Source: Bifiguratus adelaidae (Eukaryota > Mucoromycota > Endogonomycetes > Endogonales). From it: a stretch of DNA of 64,000 nt. The stretch covers positions 254,458 through 318,457 of the forward strand of contig MVBO01000006.1 in the NCBI GenBank assembly GCA_002261195.1, read 5' to 3'. The translations under genes and the position numbers were made by a program. Of the stretch, positions 14,201-24,254 are shown one piece after another (position 1 is the first letter of the stretch; every line of letters starts with the position of its first letter). The notes beneath the pieces are model-generated. The model was not told where the DNA came from. It saw only the letters and a program-made list of their open reading frames with translations, and ran no database searches.

Positions 14201-14298
14201 CAGTGTGTTTCCAGGAGAAGAAACCGCAGCATTTCCTTACCTAGAGTGGGATCGCTCAAACGAGCGGCATACACGTTGACATCGGTCGTGTTCGCCAT
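2251..14298 (-). CDS. TRA1: TRA1, PI3K-related pseudokinase scaffold of SAGA and NuA4
   Basis: Tra1/TRRAP is the activator-binding scaffold shared by the SAGA and NuA4 histone acetyltransferase complexes in the nucleus. Eight exons (14241-14298, 14002-14159, 13651-13941, 13387-13593, 13204-13338, 4521-13148, 2420-4468, 2251-2361) join in phase to about 3878 residues, close to yeast Tra1 and human TRRAP. The start MANTTDVNVYAARLSDPTL opens the HEAT solenoid; TECPIIVVLLFQSHRKF is a conserved early motif. FAT repeats precede an acidic linker and the PI3K-like domain, which lacks canonical kinase motifs. The last 111-bp exon encodes the FATC tail (QSIIDLISQASNGQKLAQ, ending WMPWL). The sixth exon is a single 8.6-kb open frame, remarkable beside the intron-dense neighbours. 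A Ser/Glu/Asp-rich stretch lies early in the seventh exon, after the FAT repeats. Confidence 0.95.
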
Positions 14299-14696
14299 AG
14301 CGTTGTGATGGGCTTGTGCTCAAACTTTGGTCAAAACCTTGCGTCGCCGAGGTCACTAAGCTCGAGTCTGCCTCGCGCGTAGTCAAATGTCTTCCAAAGC
14401 AGATCGCGTAATATTTGGATGCAGTGCAGCAGTAGGTTGTCTACTATGTGTACATGGGAACCGAAGTGCCGTTAAGGGTGAATATATGTACAAATGCTGC
14501 GCACAAAGCACAATGACAGGCAAGATGCAAACCAATTGTCCAAAATTTGAGCTTCGCAGCAAAAGAACCAAGTTGATGACGTAGGCAAATTTCTACCCGC
14601 GCTTCGCCTTGGTTTGAATAAAGGCACCATCAAATCTGTTGCTATATAACATGTGTACATCATTCTAGCACCCAACTGCCGAACGTAGTCTATGAA
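14299..14696. other. intergenic region, TRA1 promoter side and POT1 3' end
   Basis: About 400 bp between the TRA1 start and the POT1 stop, both on the minus strand. It should hold the POT1 terminator and the TRA1 promoter. I see no convincing gene, RNA or repeat in it. Confidence 0.5.
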
Positions 14697-16809
14697 TCAA
14701 AGAAGCATGGTGTCAAAAACAGCAAATCGACGCTTAGACAAATTCTCGCCAAGAGAACCGACTACTTCCGGTAGATAGGATCTCAAACAAAAGCTAAAGT
14801 AGGGATTGTGCTCACTTGATGGTAATATGGTATCCTCCGAGTCATCATCAAGTTCGGTAATAGCTTTTAGGTTGCACAGGGCAGATAGTCGCGCATGAAG
14901 GGCTTGAAGTGTCGCGTTGTTCTGGTATAGGCTTATGAATGGGAGAAAGCTGCTTTAGCCAGAATATAATATTCCAGACGTGGTTGCTTACTTGGTTGGC
15001 GGTAAGCCAGGGAGAAAGGCGGACTGAGAGGTGTCAGAGCCAGAAGTATAGTTCCCAACGTCAAACCTTACCCCATCGTCACCAAAAAGGATACATGGAA
15101 TTCGATTTCGCTCCTTGTCTTCTACAAGGATGGCAAACATATATGCATATGAAAAGTTGGATGATGCGTTTCCGCAGGTTGGACAGGCAATTAAGTCACA
15201 TGTTGAAGGCGTCATGGGTATACTGGAGTACCGACGTGAGGTCGTTACGAGTACCAAATCTGGATGACTTACTCTTGGCTGCAGGAAGGGCAATTCGCAT
15301 ACGTGAATTCTCGTAGATCATGCGGTAGAATATCAATAAGTTTTGCGCAAATTCGGTACTGAGCATTGATCTACACTCAAATTATTAAAGTGACATCAGT
15401 CTGCAAGGTAATCTTACCTTCTCATCGTCCAACAAGACTTGAATAGACACAGGAGGAATATCTGTATGCAAGTCTGAAATTGGAACGAGTAAATAAATGA
15501 ATGCATCAACGGCATTTACCAATGAACTCCACCTCGTATTTGAATTTCGCGTTCCACGTGCGCCTGAAGAACATCATCCCCAGAAAAATGTCCTTCCTGC
15601 TCTAAAATCTCCAATTCTTCATACAATGTCTCGTTCTCCTCATAGTATTGTTGTCGACGCCTGTCATCATCTTAGACACCTTAGCCTAAAATTGTCTAAT
15701 GACTATACCTATGTAACTCGGCTAGCCGTTCGTCGTCCGCCTGTAACCTAAGCACATCAACCTTGGACTTGCTTTCCTTATCCCCGTGAACCGCGAGCTG
15801 TAGATAGCCTTCGGAATCGAGCTTTGTATTCGCATTACGCAAATAGACAAAACTTCCAGTTTGCAGAGATTGTGCAAATATCGCATTCTGATCCCACAGG
15901 TCGGCGACCATGATCCGCTGTCCTACAATGTCCGATCGGTTCCTAGCCACCGTACCGACTTTAAGGAGTGCGTTTTGGGTATAATCCGTGATTCGAAGAG
16001 TGGTGAGCGCCTTTTCAGGAGAACTGAACCGACCGACTACCTGCTGTAGGGTTGAACGTTGGATTTGCCAAGACAGATGTATACTTTACCTCCCCAATCA
16101 CGTCAATAAACTCTCCAGGACCGGCAATATTCTCAATGGTAACAAGACTTCGCTTCTTGGAACCGCCGATCCGAGAAAATCTTGCCTTCTTTCCGCCTCC
16201 TTTGCTCCACCATGTCCGCAACACACCAACGGCTTCGTGGACGCTGTTGTCTATCGGACACTGTTGCCATCCACCTATACTGCGGGGCTGAGGAAAAGTA
16301 CTTGGATGACCTTCGAAAACCGCCCATGAGGATGTCTCTCTGACAGATATACATTGAGGCTTGTCATTGAATTTCTTGATCTATAGACAGGTGAATATGC
16401 CGCAATTCTTTCGAGGGACTTACTCTAACTCGATGACAGTAAATGATATCGCCGACGCGGTGTATTTCTGGTAAGTGCCCTGGTATTGCATGGAAGAGAT
16501 TGGCCGAAAGGGAGTGGTTGCTATCGCGTCCCGTAGAGGGATCGACAAGCGATACATTGACGACATAATCTGGCAAGGTTCAGTGATATGCCGGGTGAGT
16601 TGTTCGCTTACCTGTTCCTCTAGTTTTACTGGTTGGTTTAAACGCAGAGATTACTCCCACAAAAGACTCCAGTGGCCCAAAGATTGACAACTTGGACAGG
16701 TTCTTGAGGCTGGTGGCCTGACGTAGAGCTTTGAATACCGCTTACAGCCCTGTCGGTCCTTACCTACCTCCAACTTTGCAGTAGCCTCAACGTCCGCCTT
16801 ACTTGCCAT
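14697..16809 (-). CDS. POT1: POT1, telomeric single-strand overhang-binding protein
   Basis: POT1 caps the telomeric G-overhang through OB folds and partners with TPP1-like proteins. Twelve exons join in phase to about 522 residues; one exon is 32 bp and one is 36 bp. The N-terminal OB fold is recognised by FVGVISAFKPTSKTRGTDY, VSLVDPS and HRVGDIIYCHRVRV. A second OB fold follows (VIGEVVGRF, LLKVGTVARN, SFVYLRNANTKLDSEGYL, LAVHGD). The C-terminal third has FIGDLHTDIPPVSIQVLL, then paired CxxC motifs (NCPSC, then CPTCGNA), as in the zinc-bearing third OB/HJR region of POT1, and ends RRFAVFDTMLL. Introns are 42-61 nt. Exon boundaries around 15520-15660 were chosen because the 61-nt intron 15564-15624 restores TLRTWNAKFKYEVEF. 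It is downstream of TRA1 on the same strand. Confidence 0.85.
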
Positions 16810-16978
16810 GTTTAGGGTACAATCTTAGTGACATGCCCGAGATGCCAACACCAACACCTTTTCTATTGGCGTGTCTGAGGACAGGTTTTATTGACTACGC
16901 GAACGCGGTACTTTTATTCCTCTTTTAGATGCGTGATGTTCTTCGCGTCCTTAACAGAAATTGGTGCGGTATTGGCAC

Positions 16979-17487
16979 TCAACATGCTCGAACATATTCA
17001 CCTATCCCTTTAGCAAAAGCATCTAGGCGCTTGGAAGAGCTCACACCGTCCTCCAAGATACCATAAATGACGAAATGGACTGCGAGGATATTGGGAAATT
17101 TGACGCGTTCAACCTGATACTCGGACCGATAGTCATTTCCCATTACCTTTATAAAGGTTGGTGTGGACATGTAGCTTCTGAGCCAGTCGAATTGCGGTGT
17201 GTATGTACGAATATGCCAACGTTGGCATTCCCACCCTTGTCGCCCGATCGAGTATAAGCGACAAAGCCCAATGGTGTTTCAATGGTGGGCCCGAACGTGC
17301 TGAGGGCGACTGGATGATCGGTAAAAGGTTCGTCCAGCTGTGGAGGAATGGATCCCGTTTTTGCGAATCCGTGCACGGGAAATGCTTCACCGGTCTTTGC
17401 AAAGTGAACGGTTTCGCGTACGAGCTTTTAATCCACGAGTGCCGGGTAATAGGTATGATGGGTCTAGGAACGTGTTGCAAGCGATTC
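16979..17487 (-). pseudogene. AtuA-like (DUF1446) protein, C-terminal remnant, broken
   Basis: The C-terminal region of the AtuA-like family (acyclic terpene utilisation-type proteins, found in many fungal catabolic clusters) can be followed: YYPALVD, KLVRETVHFAK, ETPLGFVAYTRSGDKGGNANVGIF, DWLRSYM, FPNILAVHFVIYG, GVSSSKRLDAFAKGIGEYVR. It is not a working gene. In-frame stops interrupt it at 17464-17466 (TAG) and 17428-17430 (TAA, where homologous proteins usually have a residue such as Gln). A frame change near 17183-17192 separates GNANVGIF from DWLRSYM. The large N-terminal AtuA domain is absent. It lies back to back with the truncated CoA-transferase gene, whose missing 5' end faces it. 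Confidence 0.7.
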
Positions 17488-17644
17488 AGACTCATGCGCC
17501 AGCTGGCGTACTGTTGCATCCCATCTCTCTTAGAACTTTACCGACAGCATACAACGGTGCCTCCTCCAGCGCTTTGAAATATCCACGAATGATGGATGTC
17601 GCCGAGAGCGGATCTGCAGCGTTGGGTACCGGCCGTCCAAACAA

Positions 17645-18616
17645 TTGGAATTCAAACCTGCCGGGTGGTGTGCACAGGCAGAATGGGACACAGCAGAGCG
17701 ACCTTTGGCAGGACTCAAGGTGTTGGACTTGACTCGAATCATTGCGGCTCCAGCTATTGGACGTTCGCTCGCGGAGTATGGAGCCAGCGTCATGCGAGTG
17801 ACTTCACCCCGCCTTCCCGACATGTCGGCACTCCATCTTGACTTGAACTGGGGCAAGTGGAACTGCGAGTTGGATTTCAAGAACGGATAAGATCGTGCCA
17901 AGCTTAATGCGTTGCTGGAGGAAGCCGACGTGGTGATTGAAGGCTCCCGACCCTATCATTTGGAAAAGTACGCTCTTGCTCCTGGTGACCTGACCGCCAT
18001 CCCCAAAAAGCGCGGATATGGCATCATTCATGTTCGCGAAAACTGCCACGGCTGGAACCGTCCCTGGCAGAAGCGTACCGGATGGCAGCAAATCAGTGAC
18101 GCTTGCACGGGCGTGTCATGGGCATTTTCCCAGGCTGTCGGCGTAGACGAACCGATCACGCCCGTGTTTCCCAACAGCGACTATTGCACAGGTATATCGG
18201 GGGCGATTGCAGTGATTCAAGCCTTGATGAACCGATCCATCCGAGGGGGATCGTTCCGTGTCGACGTCGCTCTCAACTATTACAATGTTTGGCTCGTCAA
18301 GGAGATCGGCGTCTATCCCAAGGACGTCTGGAACAAGCTATGGTCGGAAAAGGGAGCTCCAAAGCTGCGATACTACACGAATATGGGACAGTCTCTCCCC
18401 CGCTATATGGGTCTCTTGGCCAGACATTCATCTCACCTCTTTCACGAAGCGTTCTTTGAGGATCGCAAGGCCTTCAACGGCCTCAGTATTCGTGCCGTGA
18501 AACCAGTCGTCCAATATGGAAACATTGTCCAGCCAGGCTACCGGGTAGGCACGCGTGGTAATGGTGTCGGTGCACCACACTGGCCGCAAGACTTGGCTGT
18601 CAATGTGATCCACTAA
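17645..18616 (+). pseudogene. CaiB/BaiF-type (family III) CoA-transferase, truncated and interrupted
   Basis: Family III CoA-transferases move CoA between carboxylic acids. Similarity to the fungal branch begins near KPAGWCAQAEWDTAERPL and continues through GLKVLDLTRIIAAPAIGRSL, AEYGASVMRVTSP, WGKWNCELDF, ALLEEADVVIEG, GYGIIHVRENCHGWN, GWQQISDACTGVSWAF and VFPNSDYCTG to the end. An in-frame TAA at 17888-17890 falls in a conserved stretch (LDFKNG, stop, DRAKL) with no possible intron around it. The N-terminal part expected in fungal members is missing. I read it as a decayed or truncated gene. A sequencing error at the one stop would still leave it short. Its 5' end abuts the equally truncated AtuA-like remnant. 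Confidence 0.75.
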
Positions 18617-18666
18617 ATGAATTGAAGGGGCTTTTTGGCTCTTTTTTCACCTGGTCTTTGCCCGTG

Positions 18667-18684
18667 CTCTCTCTCTCTCTCTCT
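18667..18684. repeat. (CT)n microsatellite
   Basis: Nine perfect CT units in a pyrimidine-rich tract between the CoA-transferase remnant and the WD40 gene. The tract probably lies in the promoter or 5' leader of the WD40 gene. Confidence 0.8.
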
Positions 18685-18857
18685 TGTATATATACTCACA
18701 CCCTTGGAGTTCTCTTTCTTACCTTGTTCTCGTGCTCGTGCGTTGTTTTTGTTCAAGGGCTGTTGTGTATTTTTGTCTTGCTCTCTGGTGACAACTCTCC
18801 GTGTGATTGACCTTACCTAGACTCGATTACCATCCCACGCTCCCATACGGATAACAA

Positions 18858-21774
18858 GTGAGAAAGAGACAAGCGACAAGACAGACAAACACCAGCATAT
18901 ATTCTATCTCACTTGCTCTCTTTCCTTACTTTCCGCGCAAAAAGACACAAATTTCGTCCATTTCCACCCAGCGCTCTTCTCTCTCTCGCTTGCTTCATCT
19001 CTCTTTCTTTCTTGCACTCAACGCATTCGGCTTTTTGGACGTACTTGCGCTCTGTACGTCCTTTCTCATCCTGGCCGAGGACAGACATCGTAGACAGCCA
19101 GCACCTCGACGTACCAGCGAACAGCAAACTTCTCAGACGACTCTCTCACCGACGTCTGCCGTGACCGCACTTGCTATTCGTCAGTCATTGGAGACGTCCT
19201 CTGCTGAGCAAGTCCAAGATAACCAAAGCTATAGTCAACACTCGGCGATCGATATCGATAGTCGGGAATCGGAAGTAGAAAGCATACACGTAACGCAGTT
19301 GAGCACTCTTGGTTTGGAAGTACCTTCCACGAGCGCTTCCTCTAGGCTTTCACCGTCTTCTGAAACAGTCACTCCAAGCGTCAGCTCGCCACTGCAGGAG
19401 CAGAGCATCGCCTCTTCGGCTGTTGAGTCGCCGACGCCACTCGTGATAGACCCACGTGTTACGGTCTCTGTTGTTCCGGCCCGTCGTCCTCGATCTCCTA
19501 CTCCCGCCTCCTTTTCAGCTCTCGACGACTCTTCGACTGCCTCAACGTCTACACAACACCTAGAATCTCCTTCGAAACGTCAAAAGACCTTTTCACACTC
19601 TTCCAACGACCCATTAGCTCCGCTTTACAAATACAAAACGCCCGATATGACGTACCACGCCAACGGTATATCGACAGACGAAAAGGACGTGCCTAGTCTG
19701 CACAATGGTAGTACATCCGAAGGCGCAAAAGACGGCCTACTTGACGGTGACGAGGAGGATGTACAAACCAATGGATTTGGATCGGAGCAGCGAAATATTG
19801 AGCTAGTTCGCATCATTCTACAGACATTGCGAGAGATGGGCTACAGGTATGGAAGACGACAAGTAAACATAAGCTGACTCATGATGTAGCCAATCCGCTT
19901 CAATATTGGAGGAAGAATCTGGGTATTTAGAAGAGACACCATCGGTAGTACAGTTCAGAGAAGCTGTACTAGACGGTGACTGGGACAAGGTAGAAACCCT
20001 TGTCGAGAAATTCCAGCAAGAAGGGGATGAGGATGATCAGGTGGATGGGGAACCAGACAGCGGTAAACTCGTCAAGTTTGTCATCCGGCAGCAAAAGTAT
20101 CTGGAGCTTATTGAGGCGGGACATGTGGAAGGCGCCCTCCGGGTCTTGCAATATGAATTGACACCGCTTGGAGTAGCGATCGACAAGGTGCATGCCTTAT
20201 CTAGGTGAGTCAGCAAAGGCGATGTCTAGCATCAATGCGGTTTTGCTGACGTGACTAGCCTTATGATGTGTTCCACGCCTGCCGAGCTCGGAAGGAGGGC
20301 TAAATTAGCTGGTGTGCACGAGATGTCACGACAAGCCCTGATGCTTGAACTTCAAAGTGAGTCATGGTACACAATAACACAAGGCTCGAGGCTAACGCAT
20401 TGTATAGAACACATACCCTCATCTACCATGATCCCACCCTCACGCCTCAACACTCTCATGAAACAAGCTCTACAATATCAGGTCACTCAATGCCTATATC
20501 ACAATGGCTCTGAGGAGCCTGTCTCATTATTGGTCAATCACATCTGCGATCGATCGCAGTTTCCGACAAGAACAATACATATCTTGAGTGATCATAACGA
20601 CGAAGTATGGTACATAGCCTTCTCAGCGGATGGTCGCTATTTGGCGTCTGCCTCATCCGACCGGACATGTATCATTTGGCGCACGGATGTAAGTGTCGGC
20701 CGGAGGGTGCTAGGCGGGCGTATTTATACCGGTCTAGACGTGGCAAGTGTATCGACATTTTACGGGACACCAAAAGTACTGTTCCTATTGTGCCTGGTCT
20801 CCTGATTCGTCCAAACTCCTTACTGTCGGTGAAGATACCATCAAGTTATGGGACGTTGAGGTAAGTGAGCAGGCAAGAGGTCGATCATATACTTATGGCT
20901 TGTATTAGCAAGGGACGTGCTTACGGACACTAACCAAACAAGATGATCCTGGTTGTTGTGTATGGCTACCTGACGGCAAGCGCTTTATCACCTCTGGCCT
21001 CCGGGACAATAACATGCTGCTATGGGTAAGTACGAGCTGGCTGAGGGAATGCGAGATCTCAACTGTACGCAGAGTTTGACTGGCGAGGTATTGTACAAGT
21101 GGACGGGCATACGTGCCTCCGATCTCGCCGTGAATGGCGGTGGTACGCGTCTGTATGCCACTAGTCGATCCAAGGTGTTTTCCGTGTACAGTCTGGAGAC
21201 ATTGAACAACGACCCCCTATGGTATATGACGAGACGAAACCTTAGCATGCACGCTCATGCCATCTTAGGTCCACGGCCGAAAAGGAACACATCACCTCTC
21301 TCCGACTCTCTGCAGATTCGACGCAAGCGCTGCTCAATATTGCCGGAGCCGATGTGTACCTCTACAACGTCGAGACACGACAACTGGTGCACAAGTACAC
21401 TGGTCATCAGCACTCGAAGCTAGCTATTCGCAGCTGTTTGGGCGGTGCCGGTGAGACGTATGTCGTCAGTGGAAGTGAAGGCAAGTTGCGCCCCCATGAT
21501 GTGAACTTGCGCTCATCGTTGGACCTTAGATGATAAGATTTATGTGTGGCACAAGGATTATGAACGCCTGATTGAAACGCTTTCTGGACACAGCGGTCCA
21601 GTCAATAGTGTCTGTTGGGCACCTCATCAACCCTACATGTTTGCTTCCGCCAGTGATGATCGCACCATTCGCATGTAAGTATTAGAGAGTATGTGATTGT
21701 TTGCGTTATGCTGATGGTGTCCTAGCTGGGGTCTACCGACACAAGCAGACAAGGGCAAGATGGCAGTATCGTGA
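18858..21774 (+). CDS. GID7: WDR26/Gid7-like LisH-CTLH-WD40 protein (GID/CTLH E3 ligase subunit)
   Basis: Gid7/WDR26 is the WD40 scaffold of the GID/CTLH ubiquitin ligase. Ten exons joined in phase give up to 825 residues. Order: a Ser/Thr/Pro-rich N-terminus, a LisH motif (IELVRIILQTLREMGYS QSA), a CTLH region (FREAVLDGDWDKVETLV), then WD repeats (HNDEVWYIAFSADGRYLASAS, SPDSSKLLTVGEDTIKLWD, GHSGPVNSVCWAPHQPYMF, ASDDRTIRIW). The intron 21481-21529 starts with GC (gcaagt) and is needed to join SGSE to DDKIYVWHKDYE. The start is uncertain: the first in-frame codons read like a pyrimidine-rich leader, and Met at 19647 just upstream of the LisH is an alternative. Introns are 43-54 nt. Confidence 0.85.
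21481..21529 (+). other. GC-AG intron in the WD40 gene
   Basis: The donor is gcaagt and the acceptor cttag. Splicing here joins a WD-repeat strand in phase; no GT donor nearby does so. Confidence 0.75.
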
Positions 21775-21886
21775 GCGAGGCAACTTATAGAGAGGGACAT
21801 TTTGTGTAGAAACTTGGGAGTAATGAAAGGATGCTTGAATGTTTCTGTCTATGAGCTGAATAATTGTACACATGCGGGTATAAGGA

Positions 21887-23881
21887 TTAGACGTTGCAGA
21901 TCAAATTGAAAAATATTTGATTTTCGACAGCCATATTCGCGGGACGGCTAATATAATATTGACATGAGCACGAACTCGAAGATTCATAGCACAAACACTT
22001 ACGCATGATTGGGACCGCAAGGACCCCAAATTTCCACGGCACGCTCATCAGCACCCAGGATGCCCACGTCCCAATAATATACGTTGTCCGGCTGTCCTCC
22101 AGCCTCAGTGAAATCACCGAGGGTGTTCCGTACCACTTCTCTGGCGACCTTGTTGAAAGCCTTTGATCTCTGCGTGGTATACCATCTACTGTGTTGTGCC
22201 GTAGAGCAACAATATGCTTGAGCATTTCTGAACACAATCGGCGGCAGGCTGTGTTGACCTGGGCCACGTCCTGCATATTTTGTTTTGAGAGTCAAGAGAA
22301 AAGCTTCTAACAAGTGAGACCATTCCGCAATGTCGCCGTGGAAGGAGGCTCCCCAATTGCCAAAATTGATGACAATCATGTCGGGCTCAGGTCTAATCTC
22401 CAGGGGATTGAGTTCAGGCGAGAACATCTTCCTCCAATCGGTTCGGAAGTGGGTATCTAGGCCGCCAATGAAATAGAAGTAAGCTGTCGGCTCCTGTGGT
22501 TTTTCCCGCACCGGCGTGGTATGATTATATGTGCTAGCGTTCACGTTAGATGGTACCTCGGCTACAAGAGGCACCTCCGTGATCAGTTCCCTGGTCCAAT
22601 CAGGAGCACGTGGACTTCCGTGAGCATCATCGCAGGTACACAGCTCGTTTTTGTAAGGCGGAGAGAGATGGTTGTTGCAAAATGTCGTAGCTTCGTTCAT
22701 GAGACGAAGAGCACGCCGTGAGTTGGAATCCCCGAACCAATGCACGGAATGAAACCGATCGCGCAAGCACCGATCGCGGGTGGCCACATCAAAGACCTCA
22801 TAGCGGCATTCCCAGGGAACCCATATTTCGCCAAACTCATTCTGGGGGGTGCGATGTACCCATTCAGCCTCCTCCGGTCTCCAGGCAGCAAAACGATCTG
22901 CTTTGACCCACCGCCCAGGGTGATCACCTCCCTTACAGATCGGCAAGGCAGGCTGATCCCTTAAGGGTAGCGTTTCCGCCTTGACAGCGAATTGTGTGTG
23001 ACTAGGGAACCGCGGCTGTATAGGTACAGGGTGGTAGATCCGTTCCGTCACTACAGGCGAATTCCACTTGAACTGCTCAAAGTCCAGCGTCACGTGAACC
23101 TTGTAGCTGCCAGGCTCGGTAAGCTTAATGTGCGCCCAGTAAAGCTGTGGCGCAAGACTGTCACCTTGCTCTGAGTGTGTAAAGGTGAAGATATTGAATT
23201 GGCGTGGAATGAGGTCGACTTGGAAGAGGGTAGCAGAGGTGCTGTAGAGCGTAAGATCAATCTGATCAGGTGGAACTCCGAGCGGTATAAGTTCAGTGAG
23301 ATTCTTGAGTCGTCCTGCATGAGTTCTCGTCATGTTAGGCCGAACCTGCGGAACTGCCACCCAAATGCAAATGGAAGCGGGGTTGCGGTAAACAAGGTTG
23401 ACACGCTGATTATTTGGATATATCTCGTACGTAGGTGCATTTAGGTTGGTATACATGGCTTCGTCACTAGGATCACGATGAGTGCAAAATCGTGAGATCG
23501 AGCCTTCTGCACGACTTACATGATAGGTTCTCCTTGTTCATCAAAGCATGGATTGAGAGCATTAGGGGAGTCGATGGGCCGGTCTCCCGGAGAGAGCACA
23601 AAATACTCGTCGGCCTCGTTGCGTGCGGTTCCTTCTGAAATCACCTGCAGCGTTGGATCCTGCCATATATGCCAAAGCGAGACGAAAGCAAAGGTCACGA
23701 GTGCAAAAGCAATGATGATACAAAATTGGATCGGTTTCCTCTTGTTTGTAACATATGTTTGTGACAGGGAGCGTTGCTGTTTGTGCGTATGCCTAGACGG
23801 TGCAGTTTCAGGCGGACTGTAGGACTCATCCGGAGAAGTGGGTAAGAGTGGAGTGTAGGCGACAGATGCTGATGAGGTCAT
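21887..23881 (-). CDS. type II membrane protein with GDSN-motif (PC-esterase/NXPE-like) domain, paralogue A
   Basis: Three exons (23520-23881, 22003-23466, 21887-21947) give about 628 residues. A cytosolic N-terminus of about 55 residues is followed by one transmembrane helix (FCIIIAFALVTFAFVSLW) and a large lumenal or extracellular domain. That domain has an immunoglobulin-like first half (LPPDQI-like region, YKVHVTLDFEQFKWNS), a Cys-containing segment and the block VHWFGDSNSRR, the GDS-type nucleophile motif of SGNH/PC-esterase enzymes. It ends with a conserved WDVGILGADERAV...CGPNHARP segment whose Asp and His could complete a catalytic triad. NXPE and Cas1/TBL-type proteins O-acylate glycans in the Golgi. 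I infer a similar polysaccharide acyltransferase or esterase role. The last small exon is supported by its match to the neighbouring paralogue. Confidence 0.75.
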
Positions 23882-24254
23882 GGTTCAAGTACACCGCTCT
23901 GCCTGACTGATACGCGTATCTCTGCGCTAATTGCTCGCGCCGCTTCTTGGAGACGTGGCAAGGGAACCGAACAGACGCTTAAACGGCACACGACGACCCA
24001 CCTGAGGTATATTCGCTAAGGTGGCCTGCGGTCTTGCTTCAATGTACACCACTCAAAAATCTCTCTCTTGTGAGATGACAAGGGTCATCAGTACCTTGAT
24101 TGAGTGTGAAAAAGGAGGCCTGAGACGCAAGCCAAGGACAAGAGAGTGAGAAAGAGAAGCCAGCCAATGAGGAACATGGTGCGACAATCATTAAGGGGTT
24201 TACCAAAGAAGGTTAGAGCGGAATCCGGGGAAAGGGAAAGGTTTCATTTGCAAT
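23882..24254. other. intergenic region between the two GDSN paralogues
   Basis: About 370 bp holding the 3' end of paralogue B and the promoter of paralogue A. I see nothing else in it. Confidence 0.5.

Noticed and set aside
17530-17901. Minus-strand frame across the CoA-transferase remnant
   Set aside because: It overlaps the conserved CoA-transferase sequence and shows no motif of its own.
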